Assembly (NCBI RefSeq): GCF_003762905.1
Contig: NZ_RJKS01000007.1
Location: forward strand, 34,436 to 98,435
Reading direction: 5' to 3'
DNA length: 64,000 nt
From: Curtobacterium sp. ZW137
GTDB lineage: Bacteria > Actinomycetota > Actinomycetes > Actinomycetales > Microbacteriaceae
The notes under the pieces are model-generated. The model did not search any database and had not been told where the DNA came from. It saw nothing but the letters and a program-made list of their open reading frames with translations. The position numbers were made by a program, and so were the translations under genes. Below are positions 17,518 through 28,392 of this stretch, one piece after another (within the stretch, counting starts at the first letter, position 1; every line of letters begins with the position of its first letter).

Positions 17518-18414
17518 TCAGCGGCCGACGGCTTCCAGACGGACGCGCGCCGCGGCGGACCGGGTCGGCGCGACTCGCCGACGGCGGGCCGCGACGAGCA
17601 TCGGGATCGCGACGGCGAGGCTGACCAGCACCGGCACGAAGGACGCCTCGAGGCCGAACGCGCCGCCCGAGAGCAGGCCGTCGCCGTGCACGGTGGTGAC
17701 GAACAGGCCCGGGTCGCGGTGTCCGGAGACGGGGATGCCGAGCAGGCCCTCGATGACGTTCCAGGCGAAGTGGATGCCGAAGACGAACCACAGGTTGCGG
17801 CGCCACATGAAGGCGGCACCGAGGAGGACACCGGCTTCGATCGCGATGGCGAGGGACGACCACAGCGTGGCGCCGGGGTTGAGGAGGTGCGCGCCGCCGA
17901 AGAAGGCCGCGGTGACGGCGAGGGCGATCCACCGGCCGACGCGGGGGCCGCAGAGCTGCTCCACGCCCTGGAAGAGCAGGCCGCGGAAGGTGAGCTCCTC
18001 GACGATGGCGGCGCCGGCGTTCACGGCGAGGGCGAGCGCGACGGTCGTGGTGACGTCGTGGGGCGCCCAGGTCACGGTGTAGGCGCCGGTGGCGACCACG
18101 ATCAGGTACGACACGGCGATGAAGAGGACGCCGATCGCGAGGCCGAGGAAGGTCTCGCGACCGATGCCGCGCACCGTCAGCTCGGGGGTCCGGCGGCGGG
18201 CGACGAGCCACATCGTGAGCTGGTAGAACACGAGCCCGGCGGCGGCGCCGATCAGCGCGGTGACGATGACGCCGGTGGCGTCCATCTCCGAGCCGACGCC
18301 GACCAGGATCGCGTTCGTGAGGAACACGAACACCGTGCCGATGATCATCCAGGTGAGGGGGAAGGTCAGGATCCGGCGCATCACGCTCGGCTTCCCGGCG
18401 GTGGTCGTTGCCAT
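17518..18414 (-). CDS. CPBP-family intramembrane metalloprotease
   Basis: 298 residues from ATG 18414, chosen because GAAGGAGA lies just upstream; a longer frame to 18453 is less likely. Multi-pass membrane protein (about 8 segments). Motifs of the CAAX/bacteriocin-processing (Abi) family: EELTFRGLLFQG with the catalytic Glu pair and Arg, GGAHLLNP with a metal His, and a later HFAWN with His/Asn. Such proteins process prenylated or bacteriocin-type peptides, or act in membrane stress. It is followed on the same strand by the two-component genes. Confidence 0.88.
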   Translation of the reverse strand: MATTTAGKPSVMRRILTFPLTWMIIGTVFVFLTNAILVGVGSEMDATGVIVTALIGAAAGLVFYQLTMWLVARRRTPELTVRGIGRETFLGLAIGVLFIAVSYLIVVATGAYTVTWAPHDVTTTVALALAVNAGAAIVEELTFRGLLFQGVEQLCGPRVGRWIALAVTAAFFGGAHLLNPGATLWSSLAIAIEAGVLLGAAFMWRRNLWFVFGIHFAWNVIEGLLGIPVSGHRDPGLFVTTVHGDGLLSGGAFGLEASFVPVLVSLAVAIPMLVAARRRRVAPTRSAAARVRLEAVGR

Positions 18415-18520
18415 GGTCGGTCTCCTTCGTCGTGGAGCAGCATCTGCTGCCATGACGACCGTAGGAAACGGCGCGATCCGCCGGGTCCCCCAAAGGTGGA
18501 CAGTCCCGTCGGGCGGCCCG

Positions 18521-19234
18521 TCAGTCGTCGGCGATGCCCGTGCGGTACGCGTAGACGACGGCCTGGACGCGGTCGCGGACCCCGAGCTTCAGCAGGATCC
18601 GTGACACGTAGGTCTTCGCGGTCTCACGGGTGACGAACATGGCTTCGGCGATCTCGACGTTCGACATGCCCCGGGCGAGGAGCCGCAGCACCTCGAGCTC
18701 GCGTGGTGTCAGCTGCCCGGACTCGTCGGCGACGGTGACCGGGGGCCGGATCCGGCCCGCGAAGCTGCCGATGAGCGTGCGCGTCACGGCGGGGTCGACG
18801 AGTGCCTCGCCGCGCGCGATCGTCCGGACGGCGTCGAGCAACTGCGGGGGCGAGGCGTCCTTGAGCAGGAACCCGCTCGCTCCGGCACGGAGGGCGTCGA
18901 AGACGTACTCGTCCAGGTTGAACGTCGTGACGACGAGGATCCGGGGTGGCGCCGCTCCGTCGTCACGCGGCGCGGCGAGGATCTCCCGGGTGGCCGCGAT
19001 GCCGTCGAGCACCGGCATCCGGATGTCCACGACCATCACGTCGGGCGTCGCGTCGCGGGCGAGGTCGACGGCGTCGCGGCCGTTCGCGCCGAGCCCGACG
19101 AGCTCCATGTCCGTCTGTGCGCGGACCACCCGGGCGAACCCGTCGCGCACCAGGGTCTGGTCGTCGACGAGCGCGATGCGCAGGCGGCTGCCCGCGTCGG
19201 GTGGTGTCGGGGTCGCTCCGTCAGCCGCGTTCAC
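18521..19234 (-). CDS. NarL/LuxR-type response regulator
   Basis: 237 residues from GTG 19234, whose bases overlap the kinase stop (GTGA). Receiver domain (~18-135) with acidic pair DD, phosphoacceptor Asp70 in VMVVDIRMPVLDG and Lys in FLLKDASP. C-terminal LuxR helix-turn-helix (~172-235): LTPRELEVLRLLARGMSNVEIAEAM then VSRILLKL. DNA-binding regulator phosphorylated by the adjacent kinase; target genes unknown, the downstream CPBP protease being the nearest on the same strand. Confidence 0.95.
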   Translation of the reverse strand: MNAADGATPTPPDAGSRLRIALVDDQTLVRDGFARVVRAQTDMELVGLGANGRDAVDLARDATPDVMVVDIRMPVLDGIAATREILAAPRDDGAAPPRILVVTTFNLDEYVFDALRAGASGFLLKDASPPQLLDAVRTIARGEALVDPAVTRTLIGSFAGRIRPPVTVADESGQLTPRELEVLRLLARGMSNVEIAEAMFVTRETAKTYVSRILLKLGVRDRVQAVVYAYRTGIADD

Positions 19235-20433
19235 CGGCGGCGGCCCGGTGTGGCGTGGGCGTCCGGGGCGAACGAGGCGACGACCTCGAAGCGGCCGCCG
19301 ACGGCGCCCGTGTCGAGCCGTCCGCCGAGGAGCGCGGCGCGGTCCGCCATGCCCCGGCGGCCACGGCCGGGAACACCAGGAGGGTCGCCGGTCACGTCGT
19401 TCACGACACGCAGCTCGACGCGTCCGTCGTGATCGGTCAGGGTCATCTCGACGGGGGCTCCGGGGGAGTGCTTCATGGCGTTCGTCAGGGCTTCCTGGGC
19501 GATGCGGTACAGGGTGAGGGCGACCTCGTCGGAGAGGACGGGCCGTGTTGCCGGCTCGGTGAGGACGACGGGGTACCCGCGCTGCCGGGCCTCGGCGACG
19601 AGGTCCGCGACGGTGTGGGCGACGGCCTCCCGGGGTGCCGGCCCGCCGCCGGGCGCGGCGATGGTCTGCTCGAGGGCGCCGAGGAGCGACCGGAGCTCCT
19701 GGAGGGCGCGGCGGCCGGTGGTCCCGATGATCTCGAGGGTCCGGGCGCGTTCGGCCTCCTCGGACGCGTCGAGGTAGGCGGCGGAGTCGGCCTGCACGAC
19801 CATGGCGGTGACGTGGTGGGTGACGATGTCGTGCAGGTCCCGTGCCAGCAGGTTGCGGGACTCGCGGACGGCGTCCTCCGCCGCCTGCATCTCGCGCGCT
19901 GCCTGCTCGGCGACCCGGCGCCGGACGAGGAGACCGACGAACCACGGGGTCGTGAGCACCAGGAAGAAGGTCGCCCAGTCGACGAGGCGTTCGGGTGAGC
20001 CCTCGGCGTGCAGGGCGAACGCGAGCAGCACGTACCCGGCGGCGACGACGACGGCGATCGTCCGCCGGTGCCGCTGCTCGTGGGCGGCGAACGAGTAGAT
20101 CGCGACGAACAGGCCGAGCCCGGCGACCCCGGTGCCGACGCCGGCGAGCTGCGCCGCGGCGAACGCGACGCCCACCACGGCGAGCGCCGTCCCGGGGGCG
20201 ACCCGGCGGGCGGCGAGGGTCAGGGACTGCCCGGCGATGAGGACCGGGGGCACCCACCCGGGGACGGCGTGGTGCAGCTCGCCGAGCTCGACCCCGGCGA
20301 CACCGAGGGGGAGGAGCGACAGGACGAAGAGCAGGATCCCGCCCGCGGCGTCGCGGACCCAGACGGGCAGGCCGTCCCACGGCACCCGGACACGCCGCTG
20401 CCGCGGGTCGCGCACCGGCGGACGAGACGACAT
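19231..20433 (-). CDS. NarL-type sensor histidine kinase (DesK-like)
   Basis: 400 residues from ATG 20433; TAGCGT seven bases upstream supports this start over a GTG at 20550 that lies within a hairpin. Four to five membrane segments in the first ~165 residues, short loops, so probably an intramembrane-sensing kinase. HisKA_3 box ARDLHDIVTHH with phosphoacceptor His201. HATPase: LYRIAQEALTNAMKHS (N box) and GRRGMADRAALLGG (G box). Overlaps the response-regulator start by 4 nt. Signal unknown; membrane or cell-envelope stress is inference. Confidence 0.94.
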   Translation of the reverse strand: MSSRPPVRDPRQRRVRVPWDGLPVWVRDAAGGILLFVLSLLPLGVAGVELGELHHAVPGWVPPVLIAGQSLTLAARRVAPGTALAVVGVAFAAAQLAGVGTGVAGLGLFVAIYSFAAHEQRHRRTIAVVVAAGYVLLAFALHAEGSPERLVDWATFFLVLTTPWFVGLLVRRRVAEQAAREMQAAEDAVRESRNLLARDLHDIVTHHVTAMVVQADSAAYLDASEEAERARTLEIIGTTGRRALQELRSLLGALEQTIAAPGGGPAPREAVAHTVADLVAEARQRGYPVVLTEPATRPVLSDEVALTLYRIAQEALTNAMKHSPGAPVEMTLTDHDGRVELRVVNDVTGDPPGVPGRGRRGMADRAALLGGRLDTGAVGGRFEVVASFAPDAHATPGRRR

Positions 20434-20502
20434 GGTCTCGACGCTAGCGTGATCCGCTGCGCGGCTCGACGGCGGGTCCGGTAGCCGGGTCGCGACCACC
20501 AC

Positions 20503-20546
20503 CGGACGGGAGGCTCGGTGCCAGCCGGCACCGGGCCTCCCGTCCG
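20503..20546. repeat. GGGAGGC intergenic inverted repeat, copy B
   Basis: 44-nt inverted repeat with arms CGGACGGGAGGCTCGGTGCC / GGCACCGGGCCTCCCGTCCG and a 4-nt loop. Lies 17 nt downstream of the monooxygenase stop (minus strand) and upstream of the kinase start, fitting a terminator for the monooxygenase. Confidence 0.85.
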
Positions 20547-20563
20547 TCACGGGGTGACCGTGC

Positions 20564-22426
20564 TCAGGTGGTGACCATCACCTCGTCCATCCGGTGTGCG
20601 CGCCAGTCCGCCAGGACGTCGCGGAAGACCACCGGGCCCGGGCCGAAGGACGTGTTCCCGGTCGTCGCGGTCCCCTCGCGGTTGTAGTAGCCCGGCGTGC
20701 AGCCCGCGCGGAACGCGTCGTTGTCGATGGCGGTGGCGCGGATCGTGGCGGCCCACGCGTCCTCCGCGTCGCGGGTCGGCTCGACGTACCGCGCACCGGT
20801 GGCCCGCGCGGACCGGATCAGTTCGGCGATGTGGTCGGCCTGGTCCTGCAGGACGTGGACGAAGTTGACCGAGTTCGCGTTCTGCAGCGGCCCGAGCTGG
20901 AAGAGGTTCGGGAACCCGTGCGTGGTGAAGCCGTGGAGCGTCCGAGGGCCCCGTGCCCACGACGCGAGCAGCATGGTGCCGCCGCGACCGTGCACCGGCA
21001 GGCTGCCGGAGAGCACCCCGGAGACGCCGACCTCGAAGCCGGTGGCGAAGACGACGCAGTCGACCGGGTACTCGGTGTCGCCCACGACGACGCCGGTCTC
21101 GGTCATCCGGGTGATGCCGCCCGTGTCCGCAGTGTCGACGAGTGTGACGTTCGGCTCGTTGAACGCCTGCAGGTAGCGGTCGCTGAACGCCGGTCGCTTG
21201 CACATGTAGCGGTACCAGGGCTGCAGCGCCGCGGCGGTGGCCGGGTCCTCGACGACCTCGTCGACACGTGCGCGGACGTCCGTCATGTGCTGCAGGTCGA
21301 GCAGCTCGTCGAGACGCTCCCGCTCCGCCGGGTCGACGCGCTCGTCCACGGTGCCGGTGATCATCGTGCGCTGGATCCGCGCCGTCGCCGTCCATCCGTC
21401 CCGGGTGAGGTCCTCGTCGACCGGCGCGCCGGAGACCGTGCGGATGAAGTTCTCCTGGCGTTCGCGCTGCCAGCCAGGACGGAGCGACGCGGCCCACGCG
21501 GGGTCCGTCGGACGGTTGTCGCGCACGCCGATGGTCGAGGGGGTGCGCTGGAACACGAACAGGTGCTCCGCGTCGCGGGCGACGAACGGGACGACCTGGA
21601 TTCCGGTGGCGCCGGTGCCGACGACCGCGACCCGCTTGTCGGCGAGTCCGGTCATCCCGCCCTCGGCCGTGCCGCCGGTGTAGCCGTAGTCCCATCGGCT
21701 GGTGTGGAAGGTGTGGCCGCGGAACGTCTCGATGCCCGGGATGCCCGGCAGTTTCGGCTCCGTCAGGGTCCCGGAGGACGTGACGACGAACCGTGCCCGG
21801 AAGTGGTCGCCGCGGTCGGTCTCGACCGTCCAGACGTCGTCGTCCTCGTCCCAGCGCAGTCCGGTCGCCCGGGTCTGGAACAGGGTGTCGCGGTACAGGT
21901 CGAAGGTCCGCCCGATGGCCATGGCGTGCTGGCGGATCTCCTCGCCCGGGGCGTACCGCCACCTCGGGACGGTGCCGACCTCCTCGAGGAGCGGCATGTA
22001 GACGTAGGACTCGATGTCGCAGTGGATCCCGGGGTACCGGTTCCAGTACCAGGTGCCGCCGAAGTCGCCGGCCTCGTCCATGATCCGGATGTCCTCGACG
22101 CCGTGGCCGCGGAGCCGGGCCGCGGTGACGAGTCCGCCGAAGCCGCCGCCGATGACCAGCACCTCGACGTCCGTGGTCACCGGCTCCCGGTCGGTCCGGG
22201 GCGTGTAGGGGTCCTTGGCGTAGTAGCCGAACGAGCCGGTCGCGCGGCGGTACTGGGTCGCGCCGTCCGGTCGGACGCGTCGGTCCCGTTCCTGCCGGTA
22301 CCTCGCCCGGACCGCGTCGACGTCGACCCCGCGGCGTGCGAGGTCGGCGGACACGCGATCGGCCTCGGTCTGGACGGCGGTCCTCCGGACGGTGGCGATG
22401 CTGTCGGTGGCGATGCTGTCGGTCAT
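20564..22426 (-). CDS. Flavin-dependent monooxygenase, Baeyer-Villiger type
   Basis: 620 residues from ATG 22426, with GAGAGG six bases upstream; an ATG two codons earlier sits too close to that site. FAD Rossmann motif GGGFGG (~100), NADP Rossmann motif GTGATG (~270), and between them FRGHTFHTSRW, matching the BVMO fingerprint FxGxxxHxxxW. A GTWYWNRYPG active-site segment is also typical. The ~80-residue N-terminal extension before the FAD domain is longer than in cyclohexanone monooxygenase and is seen in a subgroup of BVMOs. Converts ketones to esters or lactones using O2 and NADPH. Divergent from a MarR regulator across a palindromic site. Confidence 0.92.
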   Translation of the reverse strand: MTDSIATDSIATVRRTAVQTEADRVSADLARRGVDVDAVRARYRQERDRRVRPDGATQYRRATGSFGYYAKDPYTPRTDREPVTTDVEVLVIGGGFGGLVTAARLRGHGVEDIRIMDEAGDFGGTWYWNRYPGIHCDIESYVYMPLLEEVGTVPRWRYAPGEEIRQHAMAIGRTFDLYRDTLFQTRATGLRWDEDDDVWTVETDRGDHFRARFVVTSSGTLTEPKLPGIPGIETFRGHTFHTSRWDYGYTGGTAEGGMTGLADKRVAVVGTGATGIQVVPFVARDAEHLFVFQRTPSTIGVRDNRPTDPAWAASLRPGWQRERQENFIRTVSGAPVDEDLTRDGWTATARIQRTMITGTVDERVDPAERERLDELLDLQHMTDVRARVDEVVEDPATAAALQPWYRYMCKRPAFSDRYLQAFNEPNVTLVDTADTGGITRMTETGVVVGDTEYPVDCVVFATGFEVGVSGVLSGSLPVHGRGGTMLLASWARGPRTLHGFTTHGFPNLFQLGPLQNANSVNFVHVLQDQADHIAELIRSARATGARYVEPTRDAEDAWAATIRATAIDNDAFRAGCTPGYYNREGTATTGNTSFGPGPVVFRDVLADWRAHRMDEVMVTT

Positions 22427-22445
22427 GGACATCCTCTCGAGCTGG

Positions 22446-22460
22446 TTAGCCTCAGGCTAA
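22446..22460. promoter_or_regulatory. Palindromic operator in BVMO-marR intergenic region
   Basis: TTAGCCTCAGGCTAA, perfect 7-1-7 palindrome 19 bp upstream of the monooxygenase start. In high-GC DNA it stands out. The MarR protein encoded divergently is the likely binder; a DtxR/IdeR-like iron box is an alternative since TTAGGCTAA-type half-sites are shared. Confidence 0.6.
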
Positions 22461-22547
22461 GCAGTTCGCCTTGGTGGGCGCTGGAGCCGCTCGGGGGAGC
22501 CGGCGCTCGAGCCGGCTCTGTGCTGGAGCCGGCCCTACGCTGGAGCC

Positions 22548-23015
22548 GTGACCGACCAGGACGACGAGCGCACGCGTCTCGAGCAGCGCATCGGCGCGAT
22601 GACGACACGCTTCGAGAGCGAGGGGCTCGCCGACATCGTCGAGCCGCTGCTCTCGCTCCGGCTGACGCTGCAGCAGCTCAAGGTCCTCACCGTGCTCGTG
22701 ACCGCCGAGGACGGCATGACCCTCACGACGCTCGCGTCGTCGTTCGGCGTCTCACTCGCCTCGATGTCCGGCGTCGTGGACCGCCTGGTCGAGCAGGACG
22801 TCGTCGCACGGACGGCGGCCGAGGGGGACCAGCGGGTCCGGCGGCTCCGTGCCACGGCCCGCGGACGCGATGCGGTCGGGCAGCTGATGGCGCGGCGGCC
22901 CGAGTACGGGTTGCGCGTCCTGCGGCGGCTCGACCTCGATGACCTGCGGGCGCTGGACCGCGGCATGTCGGCGGTCCAGCGTGCCGTCTGGCCGGAGGGC
23001 GGCGAGCGCTCCTGA
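22548..23015 (+). CDS. MarR-family transcriptional regulator
   Basis: 155 residues from GTG 22548; TACGCT at 22536-22541, six bases upstream, implies a leaderless mRNA. Winged helix: LTLQQLKVLTVLVTAEDGMTLTTLASSFGVSLASMSGVVDRLVEQDVVAR followed by the wing EGDQRVRRLRATARGRDAV. Divergent from the monooxygenase, so it probably represses that gene and itself in response to a hydrophobic or ketone-like ligand. Confidence 0.92.
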   Translation: MTDQDDERTRLEQRIGAMTTRFESEGLADIVEPLLSLRLTLQQLKVLTVLVTAEDGMTLTTLASSFGVSLASMSGVVDRLVEQDVVARTAAEGDQRVRRLRATARGRDAVGQLMARRPEYGLRVLRRLDLDDLRALDRGMSAVQRAVWPEGGERS

Positions 23016-23098
23016 CCCGGCGATGCGCCGGGCCGACCGTCCGGGTCGACCTTCCGGTCTGGCGGTCCGGACTGGCGGTCCGGTATGGCCGTCCGGAT
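23016..23098. repeat. Terminator hairpin and 13-nt tandem repeat
   Basis: CCCGGC/GCCGGG (23016-23032) forms a short hairpin directly after the marR stop. Three imperfect 13-nt units (TGGCGGTCCGGAC-like) occupy 23060-23098, just before the end of the convergent TolB-like gene. Function unknown. Confidence 0.5.
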
Positions 23099-24036
23099 CA
23101 CCGCGCGGGGGCGCCGATCGGGTAGTCGACGAAGGCGAAGGCCGACCCGTCGGGCGCCCAGCCGTTGACGTTGAGGGTGCCCTGACCGCCGTCGAGCTCG
23201 ACGATCGTCTCGGCGGCCTGCCACACCGCCGGTCCCCAGTCGCTGACGGTGCCCGGCCCGGTCACCAGGCGGAGCCGGACCCGCTCGTCCGCCGGGTGCC
23301 CTTGGGTACCGGGTGGGAACGACAGGAACACCGCGGCGTCACCCGTCGGCGTCGGGTGCGGGAACCAGTTCACGTGCTCGTCGACGGTGAGCTGCTCGAG
23401 CTCCGTGCCGTCGGGACGGACACGGGCGATCTGCGCATGGCCGGGCGCTTCCTCGAACTGCGCCGTGTTGAACAGGATCCAGGCACCGTCGGGCGTCCAC
23501 TCCGGGCCGTCGGCGGGACCGGGGGCGGTGGTGACGGCGCGGTCAGCGGTGCCGTCGACGGCGAGCACGTGGATCGTGCCGGAGGACCACACGTCGTCGC
23601 CGTCCGGGTCGAGCCGGACGTACGCGAGTTCGGTGCCGTCCGGGCTGACGCCGTGCAGGAAGTGCATCGCACCGTCGTCCGGCGTGACCCGGGTCGCCGG
23701 ACCGCCGGCGAGCGGGGCGCTCCAGATGTGGAAGTCCTCGGCGCTGACGTGGACCGTGACGCCGTCCGGGTCGAGGACGTGGTCGTTGTTGAGCGGCGGG
23801 ACGCCCTCGATCGCGACCCGCTCCGGTGCGCTCGCGCCGTCGGACGGCATCGTCCAGAGGACGCCGTCCGCGTTCAGGACGAGTCGCCCGTCGGACGTCC
23901 AGTTCGGGGCTTCGTAGAGGCGCTCCGTGCTCTCGTGCACGGTCGTCACCGAGCGGTCCGCCCGGTTCCAGATCCGGACCCGGCAGCGCTGGCCCTCCAG
24001 CAGGACTCGTCCGGGCGGGGTGGTGTCGGTCGGCAT
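23098..24036 (-). CDS. TolB-like beta-propeller protein
   Basis: 312 residues from ATG 24036, preceded by GAGGGA. Repeated blades with SPDGTELAYVR, TPDGAWILFNT and TPTGDAAVFLS-like signatures match WD40-like PD40 (TolB/DPP-type) repeats, about six blades. No signal peptide, so cytoplasmic. Such proteins act as scaffolds or binding proteins; no enzyme motif is visible. Convergent with marR; the next gene on the same strand is an alpha/beta hydrolase. Confidence 0.82.
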   Translation of the reverse strand: MPTDTTPPGRVLLEGQRCRVRIWNRADRSVTTVHESTERLYEAPNWTSDGRLVLNADGVLWTMPSDGASAPERVAIEGVPPLNNDHVLDPDGVTVHVSAEDFHIWSAPLAGGPATRVTPDDGAMHFLHGVSPDGTELAYVRLDPDGDDVWSSGTIHVLAVDGTADRAVTTAPGPADGPEWTPDGAWILFNTAQFEEAPGHAQIARVRPDGTELEQLTVDEHVNWFPHPTPTGDAAVFLSFPPGTQGHPADERVRLRLVTGPGTVSDWGPAVWQAAETIVELDGGQGTLNVNGWAPDGSAFAFVDYPIGAPAR

Positions 24037-24107
24037 GGGTTCCCTCGGGATCTGCGGCGTCGTTGCTCGTGCCGGACGATCCAACCACACGGTCGTGCGC
24101 TCGCGGC

Positions 24108-24821
24108 TCACCCTGCGAGCAGCGCCTCGATCCGGTCCACGACCAGGTCGGGTCGGGTGATGAACGGGTGGTGGCCGGTCGGGACCTCGACGGCGCGGGT
24201 CGCTCGCGACGCATGCTCCCGTTGCAGTGCGGTCGACGTGCTCCGGTCCTCGGTGCACACGAGGTAGGTCGAGTCGACGCCCTCCCAGCCGGCGGCCGTG
24301 GTCGGCGTGACGAAGGCGGCCGCGGTCTGCGCCGTGACCCGCTCCCACGCCGCGCGCTGGGTCGCGTCGTCGGCGTCCTGCAGGAACCGCGCCCCGAAGG
24401 ACGACCGGTCGTACCCCGCGACCGCCAGGGTCCCGTCGCCGACCTCGGCGATCGACACCGGGTCGGGCTCGCCGCTCATGATCGCGGCCTGCGCCTGCCC
24501 GACGTCGGGCAGGTACGACGACACGTACAGCAGGTGCCGGACCGCGGGGTGGTGGCCGGCCTCGGCGACGACGGTGCCGCCGTAGGAGTGTCCGACGACG
24601 ACGGCCCCGTCGGCCCCGTCCACCTCGTCGAGTGTGCGCCGGAGTGCGGCGGCGTCCTCGACCAGACCGCCCTCGGGGACGCCGGACGCGGTCTCGCCGC
24701 AGGACGGCAGCGCCACCGCACGGCTGCGGACACCCGTGCGGGCGAGGAGCAGGTCGGCGGTCGGCTGCCACCACCAGGCACCGTCGCGGACCAGGGCGCC
24801 GTGGACGAAGAGGAGTTCCAT
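24108..24821 (-). CDS. Alpha/beta-fold hydrolase
   Basis: 237 residues. LFVHGALVRDGAWWWQP holds the oxyanion-hole HG, and VVVGHSYGGTVV the nucleophile elbow with Ser79. A catalytic His in GHHPFITRPD near the C-terminus. Length and motifs match small salicylate-esterase/EstC-like hydrolases. TAGCGT seven bases upstream of ATG on the minus strand supports the start. Substrate unknown. Confidence 0.88.
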   Translation of the reverse strand: MELLFVHGALVRDGAWWWQPTADLLLARTGVRSRAVALPSCGETASGVPEGGLVEDAAALRRTLDEVDGADGAVVVGHSYGGTVVAEAGHHPAVRHLLYVSSYLPDVGQAQAAIMSGEPDPVSIAEVGDGTLAVAGYDRSSFGARFLQDADDATQRAAWERVTAQTAAAFVTPTTAAGWEGVDSTYLVCTEDRSTSTALQREHASRATRAVEVPTGHHPFITRPDLVVDRIEALLAG

Positions 24822-25828
24822 GGGGCCGACGCTACGGCCTCGTCCGCGACGCCGTCACGACGACCGCGACGGACCGGGCCGGCACGATCCCGACCGCCGA
24901 GGGTGTACCAGCAGGGCATTCCTCGTCCAGTTGCCGGCTCGTAGCGTGGTGGGCATGTCGCACAAGGACGACGTCAAGGAGTTCCTGACGTCACGCCGAG
25001 CCCGGATCACGCCCGAGCAGGTCTCGCTGCCCGGAGGACCGGGACGGCGCGTGCCCGGACTGCGTCGCACCGAGGTCGCGATGCTCGCCGGCATGAGCGT
25101 CGAGTACTACGCCAAGCTCGAACGCGGCGACCTCGTCGGGGTCTCCGACACCGTGCTCGTGGCGCTCGCGGACGCGCTGCTCCTCGACGACGCCGAGCGC
25201 GAGCACCTCTTCGACCTCTCCCGCGAGGCGAACGACTCCCCGGTCCGTCGGCGCCGGCGCCAGGTCCCCAAGGACGTCCGCACGAGCGTCCGCTGGGCAC
25301 TCGACGGCTTCACCGCCGGCCCGGCGTTCGTCCGCAACGGCCGGATGGACGTCCTCGCCGAGAACCAGCTGTTCCGGGGCCTCTACTGGGAGATGTACGA
25401 GCAGGAACACCGCCCGGTGAACCTCGCCCGGTTCGCGTTCCTGCACCGCGAGCTGTCCGAGCGCTTCTACCCGAACTGGGCGACGGCGGCCGACATCAAC
25501 GTCGCGATCCTCCGGACCGAGGCCGGCCGGAACCCGCACGACCGAGCGCTGCAGGACCTCATCGGCGAGCTCTCCACGCGGAGCGACGAGTTCCGTGTCC
25601 GCTGGGGCGCGCACGACGTCCGCCACCACGCGCACGGCGACAAGCACTTCCACCACCCGGTCGTCGGCGACCTCGACCTCGTCTACGAGGCGATGGAGCC
25701 GATGGGCGAGCCCGGACTGAACTTCCTCGTGTACTCGGCCGAGCCCGGCTCGCCGACCGAGGAGTCCCTCCGGCTGCTCGCCAGCTGGGTGGCGACGAAG
25801 GAACGAGAACGAGAACAGGAGCAGCACC

Positions 25829-27219
<1,391 letters not shown>

Positions 27220-27351
27220 CGCCGGGCCCTGCGGTTTCCCGCACGATCGGGGATCCGTCATCGACCACCGGCACCTCCCGGGATCACACTGTGCTCACCG
27301 CGGCGCACTTCCCCGCGGGCAGCGGCAACACCGTCCCGCGAGGAGCAGGCG

Positions 27352-28392
27352 ATGTCCGAGCCCCACCCCGAGCCCGACCCCCGGATCTCGCACGCGCCAC
27401 CCCGCCTGGCCTACGTGCTCACCTCCTACGGTGACGGCGAGCAGCTGCTCCGCCTCGTCCGGACGCTGCGCCGCGGCGACCCGCGCGCGGAGGTCGTCGT
27501 CCAGCACGACGAGACCCACCACCCGTTGGACCGTGCACCGCTCGAAGCGCTCGGCGTCCACGTCCTCCTCAGCCCGGAGACCATCGGCTGGGGCGACATC
27601 ACCCTCGAACGCGCCCGCTGGCGACTGTTCGACTGGGTCCTGACGAACCTCGACGTCGACTGGGTGATGCTCCTCTCCGAGCAGGACTACCCGACGGCCC
27701 CGTTCGCGGTCCTGCACGCCCGCCTCACCGCCGCGACCGCCGCCGGGGACAACGCCGTCATCGAAGCCTGGCCGATCGCCGAGGTCCCGGACCCCGCGAT
27801 CCGTGCCGAGGCCGAACAGCGCTACCGGTTCCAGTACCGCGCGCTCCCCGACATCGGGTTCGAACGCCGCCTGCCGGAGCCGCTCGCGAAGGTGTTCCGC
27901 TGGGTGCGCGGTGTCGCGATCCACCGGCTCCGCGAGCACCGGCTGCCGGTCCGCCTGTACGCCCCGGCACCCGCGGTCGGCGCGCCGGCACGCATCGGGT
28001 TCCTGGCGCTGCGCAGCCCGTTCACCACGGACGCGCCGTGCTGGTTCGACAGCTGCTGGTTCGCCATCGACCGCCGCGCGATGCAGGCCGTCGTCGACCG
28101 CACCACGAACGACCCCGCGCTGGTCCGGTACTTCGAGCGCACGATGATCCCGGTCGAGTCCGCCACGGCGACGATCATCGGCAACGACCCAGCCCTGCAC
28201 CTGGAGCGGGCGAGCCTGCACACCATCCGCTGGTCGGACACCACCTCCGGCCGACCGGACGTATTCACCCTGGACGACGTCCCGATGCTGACGGCCGCCG
28301 GGCTGCCGTTCGCGCGCAAGTTCGGCCCGGACCCCGCCGTGTTCGTCGCCCTGGACGAGCACGTCCTGCAGCATGCCGAGGAGGCATCATGA
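27352..28392 (+). CDS. Core-2/I-branching-type glycosyltransferase (GT14-like)
   Basis: 346 residues, start supported by GAGGAG. N-terminal LAYVLTSYGDGEQLLRLVRTL, VVVQHDETHHPL and DWVMLLSEQDYPTAP match the beta-1,6-N-acetylglucosaminyltransferase fold of GT14 (the SgqDyP region). No membrane segment; cytoplasmic. Overlaps the epimerase start by 4 nt, so the pair forms a two-gene operon, perhaps making or attaching a modified sugar on a surface glycan. Acceptor and donor unknown. Confidence 0.8.
   Translation: MSEPHPEPDPRISHAPPRLAYVLTSYGDGEQLLRLVRTLRRGDPRAEVVVQHDETHHPLDRAPLEALGVHVLLSPETIGWGDITLERARWRLFDWVLTNLDVDWVMLLSEQDYPTAPFAVLHARLTAATAAGDNAVIEAWPIAEVPDPAIRAEAEQRYRFQYRALPDIGFERRLPEPLAKVFRWVRGVAIHRLREHRLPVRLYAPAPAVGAPARIGFLALRSPFTTDAPCWFDSCWFAIDRRAMQAVVDRTTNDPALVRYFERTMIPVESATATIIGNDPALHLERASLHTIRWSDTTSGRPDVFTLDDVPMLTAAGLPFARKFGPDPAVFVALDEHVLQHAEEAS

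Noticed and set aside
18521..20380. Long 619-residue reading of the response regulator
   Set aside because: The extra N-terminal 380 residues are out-of-frame kinase sequence rich in Arg/Pro. The GTG at 19234 overlapping the kinase stop is the natural start.
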